Shown: positions 58,098-64,000 of the stretch, one piece after another
Layout: the number at the start of each line of letters is the position of its first letter
Position numbering within the stretch: position 1 is the first letter of the stretch
DNA from: Neurospora crassa OR74A
Lineage: Eukaryota; Ascomycota; Sordariomycetes; Sordariales; Sordariaceae
Assembly: GCF_000182925.2 (NCBI RefSeq)
Contig: NC_026503.1
Span: 3,162,001-3,226,000 of the forward strand
DNA: 64,000 nucleotides
Direction of reading: 5' to 3'
Made by a program: the position numbers and the translations under genes
Notes under the pieces: model-generated
The model's database searches: none
What the model saw: the letters and a program-made list of their open reading frames with translations, nothing else
Told to the model about the DNA's origin: nothing

Positions 58098-60865
58098 GTT
58101 TGCGGTTGTTGGTGGTTGGTGATTGAAAAGAATGGATCTAAAGAATGTAAGAGTAGTTGGATGTTGGTATTAAAGAATGACTGTTGTGTATTAGGTATTA
58201 GTTGTAGTAGTGAAGGAGTGTTGTGAGTGTGTGATGATGAGAGAGAAGAAACCGGTTGATGGAGGAAGATGACCTCGAGTTATATACAAGTTTGTCGTCG
58301 ATTCTGACCTCCTCATCTCACCCCCCATGTCGGCGATATTGTCTGTGCGGGTTGTTCGCCATCAACCTTAGCGTCATAGCGATAGGCGGTGTCTCCTTTC
58401 TCTCCCCTTCGGCAAATCTCGCTGGATTGGTGAAGTTGGACAAGCTGTCGGTGGCAGCAGCTACGGTGAATTGGGTTGAGGGGCGTAAACGGTGAACGCG
58501 GTCTCCACGGCCACGACACTTGGGAACAAGGATTTCGAAGCTTTGAACCACCCAGCTGGTGCCGCAGATCTCAATGAGCCTGGTGTCAAGGCCTGTCAAC
58601 GACTGAGAGTCTCCGCAAATAATTCAGCTGTAGCGTCTTGAAGCTGGCACGGTGACTAGGTGAGGCTAGGAGAGACTCCATCACAACTTCATTCAAAGGT
58701 GCCATGTGAATGCACTAAGGGCTTGGCAGGCTCATCCATGATAAGACTGATGAGGCCTTTGCGTGTACTCGTGACGACGGGCCTGATTGTATCAATAAGA
58801 GGGGGAAATTCCTTGGTGGTGGTGTTTTGATATTCCAGTTAGTGATGTTCAAAAGCGCGATAAACTTCGATCTAGCGTTGGTGCAATCGACATGATTCCA
58901 TTCCCAGCACGTTTTCTTCAACACTGAGACAGTACCTTATTGTGCAGATCAGGGACTGTGAATGCACGATGAAGCAGTGAAGTTGAGACATTGGGTTGCA
59001 GATGCCACAATGGATCTTGTGGATGTGCCGTTCAGGGGTTGTTTTTCCTTGAAGAAAACAACAACGGCATTTTGGGAGGTTCCATTGATCGACGTCGTCC
59101 GCTCAGGGGTTCCATCCAGATTCCCGACTCCGCGGCGTCGATCACTTCCCATTGCGCCATTCTAGCCTCAACTCACCGTCGTCACCGCCGTACACCTGTT
59201 GCCCCGACTCTACCGACTTTTTGAAAGCCTCTTTCGCTTGTGAGTGCCGTAGAATTGCTCCAACTATTTTGATATCACCAGAATAACTAGTGGCAAGGGG
59301 ACGCCTGCTAGTACGTTCAGTAACGACCGTTGCATTCTCTCATTTCTCCGCAATGTGCAAGCGACAAGGCGTCTGTGGAGAACTCCAGATGATGGCAGGT
59401 TTCCCAAATTGCCCAATCGTTTAATTTTGACCAGGGTCGCTGATCGTCTCTTGTTCATTCCTCTTGTGAAGGCATCACAGGCGTTAGTATCTTTGTTCAT
59501 AAGATGAAAGGGCGAAGTGGCTCAACGGCAATATGGACACAAGGTTTATTGCCGTCTCTAAGAGCAATTTCATAAACATACTTGTAGAGCTGAAGTGATG
59601 TCGGTTTCAAGGCTGTTGATCTTCTTCAAGCTAAGCAAAGTCAAGATCCCTGAAAGTTCACTAACAATTCAGGCACCAGTTCAATCCTTAAAAAGCGTTT
59701 GTTTTAGAGTGAGACTTGTTGACTTAAACTTTCTTTTGACAAGGCAGAGGATAAACAAGACCAGTGAACGAGTGATTCCCGCACAGATGTACCATAATAT
59801 TATGCCATGTATACACGCTGTTACGCTAGGACTCTTGGAAATAGCCAACCTGAAGGTGGTCAAAGAGCCCTCAGCAAGTATCGCGCTAACGAACAGTATT
59901 AATTAAGGGGTAAACTTGATATATGGGGGGCCGCTCAAAGGATCTGCACTTGGTGGAGTTCTTGCACTTGGTGTACTGACACCTCACTTACAGAAAATCC
60001 GGGTTCCCAGGCCGCGGAAAAGGTTGCACTCAGGGAGGCAGGGAGACTTGCACTTGCAGGGACATTTGCTGTACACTCCACGTGTGGCGGAGACAGGTGG
60101 GCGGTAGTATAGCTCCATGAACCCCGACCATCTTCACTCAAAGGCTAGGGACAAGCCAAGAAACACTGAGCTTCTGAAGATTCTCCACCGATTTGGCAAC
60201 AACGACAACAGCAACAACAAGACGCCATCATGTTCACCAATTATCTTACACGGCCAAGACTCAGCTCAACGGTAGCGTGGCCATGGTCTAGTCTAGCGTA
60301 ATGTATCTGGGAGTTATATTCATCCTGGCAGACGTGGAAAAAGGAGGCGTCCGGGGGGAAAGGGGCGAGAACTCGCAGAAACTATCGCGCCGGTGCTGCC
60401 GGATGCAATTCGTTCCGGCATTGAGTGTGCCGGCTGTAGGTCGTGTATTGAAGTAACTTGCAACGGACCGGCGCGAGCCGTCAAGGTCACGGTCCAGACA
60501 TCACGGGATAGAATTCGCGATGTCCTAGATCGATATGTCTTGATGTGTGCGTGTGTTGCGGTGATGTGGCGCAGCGTTGCATGTCAACCGCCAACTACAC
60601 GTAGTTGTGGGGACCGTTTGTCAGTAGGAAGGTCAGTTCCGCTATGTCTGGCGCAGAGCACTTGTTGATACAAAGTGAGGTTCTGGATAGGATGATGGGT
60701 TGAATAGACGGGACGCAATGATGCGACGTTGTTGTCTGGAGAAAGTTGTCGGAAGTGGGATGAAATGGGCGAGCTGCACGGCTCACTTGCGTGTGCAACG
60801 CTTAGACATACAGCTTACTGTTCCTATAAGCTCAGCATACGCTTCATATCTAACATCAATCACAA
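58098..60865. other. Gene-poor intergenic region
   Basis: It starts with the promoter and leader of the secreted protein gene (TATATAA at 58280-58286). No further protein gene is supported. A short direct repeat of the word GCACTTGGTG occurs near 59947-59971. Confidence 0.5.
58280..58286 (-). promoter_or_regulatory. TATA box of the secreted repeat protein gene
   Basis: A minus-strand TATATAA 183 bases before the ATG at 58097. The spacing allows a leader of about 150 nt. It is one of the few clear TATA words at a fitting distance in this window. Confidence 0.5.
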
Positions 60866-60936
60866 GCGCCAGTGGTTTAGTGGTAAAATCCATCGTTGCC
60901 ATCGATGGGCCCCGCGTTCGATTCGCGGCTGGCGCA
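60866..60936 (+). tRNA. tRNA-Gly(GCC)
   Basis: The acceptor GCGCCAG pairs with CTGGCGC. The D arm (GTGGTTTAGTGGTAAAAT), the anticodon arm CATCG-TTGCCAT-CGATG with anticodon GCC, and the T arm CCGCG-TTCGATT-CGCGG are all complete. The discriminator is A. No intron. A long T run (from about 60948) just downstream fits Pol III termination. Confidence 0.96.
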
Positions 60937-60947
60937 TACCTTTTTCT

Positions 60948-60963
60948 CTTTTTTTTTTTTTTT
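60948..60963 (+). terminator. Poly-T Pol III terminator of tRNA-Gly
   Basis: A run of about 16 T begins about 12 bases after the tRNA 3' end, the usual position for RNA polymerase III termination. Confidence 0.7.
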
Positions 60964-63185
60964 GGTCTCCTTTTTGGACATTATGACGGTGAGATGAAAC
61001 AAAAGGTTGTTAACATTCAGGCATGGTTTTGTTTGGGCAATCAGTTCAATGTTTTGCATTGTTCCTCCCATACCCGTCGTGGAGATAAATAGAACTTGGA
61101 AAATATTCGCATTGTTTGGTTTTCTTTTTTTTTGTTGAACATAAAGTTGATGTATGAACTTAACACTGTATTCAGATCTTGAGCAAGCTAGCATGTCAAT
61201 GTCTACATCACTTTCAGTGTTCATGTAGTTCATTTTCTTCCCTAGTTTATGTGTCCGTAATAGTCTGGATCAACGAATTGAACTCATTGAATTCATCTTG
61301 GTCACTTCAGTTGTTGTCTTCGCCATTCTGTCAACCATCACGCAAGTCTTCTAATGAGTGGCCATTTATCCCATCGTCATTACGTTCCTTTGCCTTTCAA
61401 GCACCCGATTATTGCCTTCTTCCAATCACACAAGTCTATCATAGAAGGTACCTTTTTGATTGTGCCATTGAACGTTATGTCATGAGCTTCCCCGTTGCGA
61501 AGACCAAATGCAGTTTCGGCCATGAGCAATATCGCATAGGTACCTGGAAGCTCACATCTCACTAACAGATAAGATTCTGTTTCGGCTTTATCATAACCTG
61601 TGCTGATAGCGACAAGTTAGCGAAAAGTAACCCAGAGGCCAGCGAGGACATCATATTCATTGGCCAATGCCCATGCGCGTTCGACACATGTACGTACTAA
61701 CAAGTCATGCTTGAGTTAAAATTAGCTCGGCACTACTTCGACGTCCGTGCAAAACAAGACTTGTGTATCAGCCCTGTGTACATTGCACTGATAGTATGAC
61801 GGATGACTGATCGCAACTCTTATCCATCTCGCGAATGACCCTCGTTTGTCTGAGAAGCCATCTCCAAACCTTGGCATTTCTTGGCAAGGGAACCCTCTCT
61901 GAAAATGGGTGGAGATGACAATTTGCACCGACTGTCGCCTTATCGATAAACATCATGATACGCACCGACCCCTTACTTGCGCACGGACTTTCCTTCTCAC
62001 CGTAGTTCATCTCATCAACGGTTGCCTCCTCTTTGCTTCTTTCCCTTTTCCCAGAGACTGAGGAGGAAGTCAACGTTAAAAATAACAACAACTATCACTT
62101 AGGTTCCCCCTGGTGTAATCTTGAACTTACCATCGTGACCTTTCCTCCCATAGACATCCTTGCGACTAGTACCCTCTTCGAGTTCGGCATCGCAATGGTC
62201 ATGTTTCCCGATGCTCCGTGAGAAACAAGTTCATCTCCGCGACCGCCGTCAAAACGCTTCTGTGAAGTATTCATTGCTATCTGACCGCAGTCTCAATTCA
62301 TTTGGATCTCGATTCCAATTCCAACCCGTCTAGAAGAAAGGGCCGGAAGCGCGGATGACCGACACACGGACAGTGGTGGTGTGCCGGCAATCGCCAGTCG
62401 GTGGTGCGTTTTCCTTGCCCAGCAGTGCCCGAGTCGTGCCATAGGGGGACCATATGATAGTGTGATTGCTACCTCTTGGCGAACCTACTCATGGTTCATC
62501 GACCATCGGGCTCAGTCGGAAACTTGAGGGTACAGCCAACCGTTATTGCCCGTCATATCATGACCAAAGAATGCTCATCCAACAAATGGATCAAAAACTG
62601 CTGATGTCTTCCAAAAGAACCCTTTGAAGCATTCGGATCTTGTGTTTCTAGCGATCTGACTGCTACGCTTTCTTCGGATGTTTTGCTTCCTCCATGTAAC
62701 GACCCTGTGAGTGTGGGCTAAACCGAACGATGGCCGTAGCCGCCCGCCGGCGGTGGCCATGACTTGAATTGACAATGTTTACACATGAGAGCGCAGATGT
62801 ATTTGAGAAGATAACTCCCCTTCGTTTGCAATGGGAAAACCATCTCTTCTGTCTATCATCCATACAGTGACATAACTACATCGGCCATTTGTGCCAATAG
62901 ACACCATCACAATTGACACAAACACAAAGATCGCCAGAGCTTCCACTCGGTTGCCAAGACAAACGATATCTACCTCAAGTTGCATCAACCTCACGCATCA
63001 ATCACCAGGCCCCTAAGATTTACAAACGGGTATCAAAATCAATCCTGAGCAAAAGACGATTCAAGGTATGTGTAAAACCCAAACCTCCCGTCAAACCCCA
63101 TCATGATCAACCACTAACACCCATCTCAGCTTCTTCCCAACTTCCCAATCCACTACAACACCAAAACACTAAACAACACCTTCCA
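60964..63185. other. Gene-poor intergenic region
   Basis: No supported gene. The last 130 bases may contain an intron in the leader of the next gene (GTATGT near 63067 to CTCAG near 63129). Confidence 0.45.
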
Positions 63186-63659
63186 ATGGAAGACCAAGTC
63201 TACTACCACATGATGATGTCCGACCTCGAGCGTCGCAAGCGGATCCAGAACCATCAAACACCCGACATTTGCCCCCCTACCCATCCTCCCCGACAACAAC
63301 AGCAGCAGCAACGACAACAACAACAACCACAACCGCACCACTGGCATCATCCTTCTTACTTTGATTTGCACCACCACCAACATCACGAGGACGATCACCA
63401 CAATCTTTTTCTTCTTCAAAAAACCGGAACAACAACACAAAGATTGGGGACGACAACAGCTATTTCTTCGGCTGCTTCGTCGCCTACTTCAGAGACTAGG
63501 CCATCGAGTCCATTGCTGTCGGGGTTGAGGAGTGCGGTTCTGGCGGGGTTGGATGTTTTGCATTTGAATCATCCTTATCCTTATCCTCATGGGAATGATG
63601 GGAATGGGAGTGGTATTGAGAGTAGGAGGAACTCGTCGGGGAGTCAAGGTGGGCATTAA
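63186..63659 (+). CDS. Hypothetical Gln/His-rich protein
   Basis: 157 aa from ATG 63186, after a likely leader intron. It starts MEDQVYYHMMMSDLERRKRIQ, here trimmed to MEDQVYYHMMM and DLERRKRIQ. Then come a Gln-run segment (QQQQQQRQQQQPQPHH) and a His/Asp-rich segment (FDLHHHQHHEDDHHN). A short conserved-looking stretch, SSPLLSGLRSAVLAGLDVL, is the only part likely to be folded. The low-complexity centre is disordered. No family recognised. The frame is open further upstream to 62913, but those residues lie across the proposed intron. Confidence 0.45.
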   Translation: MEDQVYYHMMMSDLERRKRIQNHQTPDICPPTHPPRQQQQQQRQQQQPQPHHWHHPSYFDLHHHQHHEDDHHNLFLLQKTGTTTQRLGTTTAISSAASSPTSETRPSSPLLSGLRSAVLAGLDVLHLNHPYPYPHGNDGNGSGIESRRNSSGSQGGH

Positions 63660-64000
63660 CTGGTAATGATGGGGTGAGAGAGAAGATGGATGGATGATTT
63701 TACGATTTGCCTTTATTTCTACTTTGTTTCAATGAAAAGGAGTTCAGGGAAGGGAGTTTTGGGAGTTTGGCCTTGATGGGGAAGGAATCAAGGTAAACTG
63801 TTTTCGTTTACTGGATAGAAGAAGAGTATAATACCCGACCAGTAGGTCAAAATTTCGAAAGCCTCAATCTCACACACACATGCATACATGAGAAGGGCAC
63901 TGTTATCCCCATCGAATAAACCTCCCAGTCCCGGACCAATCTTCAGTGACACTGCTACGCGACTCTTTCCATTCCCGTGCTCGGCGTTACGTCCCCCGCA
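63660..64000. other. 3' flank of the last gene, window edge
   Basis: Probably the 3' UTR of the Gln/His-rich protein gene and the start of the next intergenic region. No feature is seen before the window ends. Confidence 0.5.

Noticed and set aside
56871-58226. 451-codon open frame on the plus strand
   Set aside because: Antisense to the secreted repeat protein gene, whose signal peptide and TATA box support the minus strand. The acidic, low-complexity translation is a shadow.

Overview
The window is nuclear DNA of a filamentous ascomycete, most likely a Sordariomycete close to Neurospora/Sordaria. Genes carry several short introns (about 50-110 nt, GTRNGT donors). The proteins belong to families typical of these fungi: a rhodopsin-domain (SAT4-like) membrane protein, the DUF8004 and DUF7704 families, a RO-2-type dynactin p62 and an F-box/LRR-like protein. 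Intergenic spacers are long and hold trinucleotide microsatellites. There are no operons. I support 20 protein genes with fair to high confidence, 3 tentative ones and 2 tRNA genes.

0-12 kb: mostly plus-strand genes for membrane proteins. They are a six-exon rhodopsin-domain protein, two small single-pass proteins with cytoplasmic PPxY motifs (tandem, similar architecture), a large single-pass pepsin-fold protein whose two catalytic Asp motifs are both replaced, and a 106-residue two-exon membrane protein.

12-32 kb: a calpain-like cysteine protease with an intact Cys/His/Asn triad and a long charged tail (minus); a gene-poor 4.8 kb; an F-box/LRR-like gene with an apparent one-base frame break (minus); a three-exon multi-pass membrane protein; a large multi-pass fungal membrane protein; a perfect (AAC)n tract of about 114 bp; and a DUF8004 gene with a GC-AG intron (minus).

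33-46 kb: the housekeeping core. It holds dynactin p62, ribosomal protein eS7 divergent from a DUF7704 membrane protein, an ADH6-type zinc alcohol dehydrogenase, CTP synthase with two tiny 5' exons, and a class I glutamine-amidotransferase-like protein.

46-64 kb: gene-poor. It holds a secreted Vpr-type subtilisin, a mitochondrial BolA3-like protein, an intron-containing tRNA-Leu(AAG), a tRNA-Gly(GCC), a secreted repeat-bearing protein and a Q/H-rich hypothetical protein. Four strongly diverged copies of an unnamed repeat of about 240-290 bp, in both orientations, lie between 46.5 and 55.8 kb; to my eye this is the least explained structure in the window. Splice sites were chosen by reading-frame continuity plus GT/AG (once GC/AG) consensus and have no transcript support.
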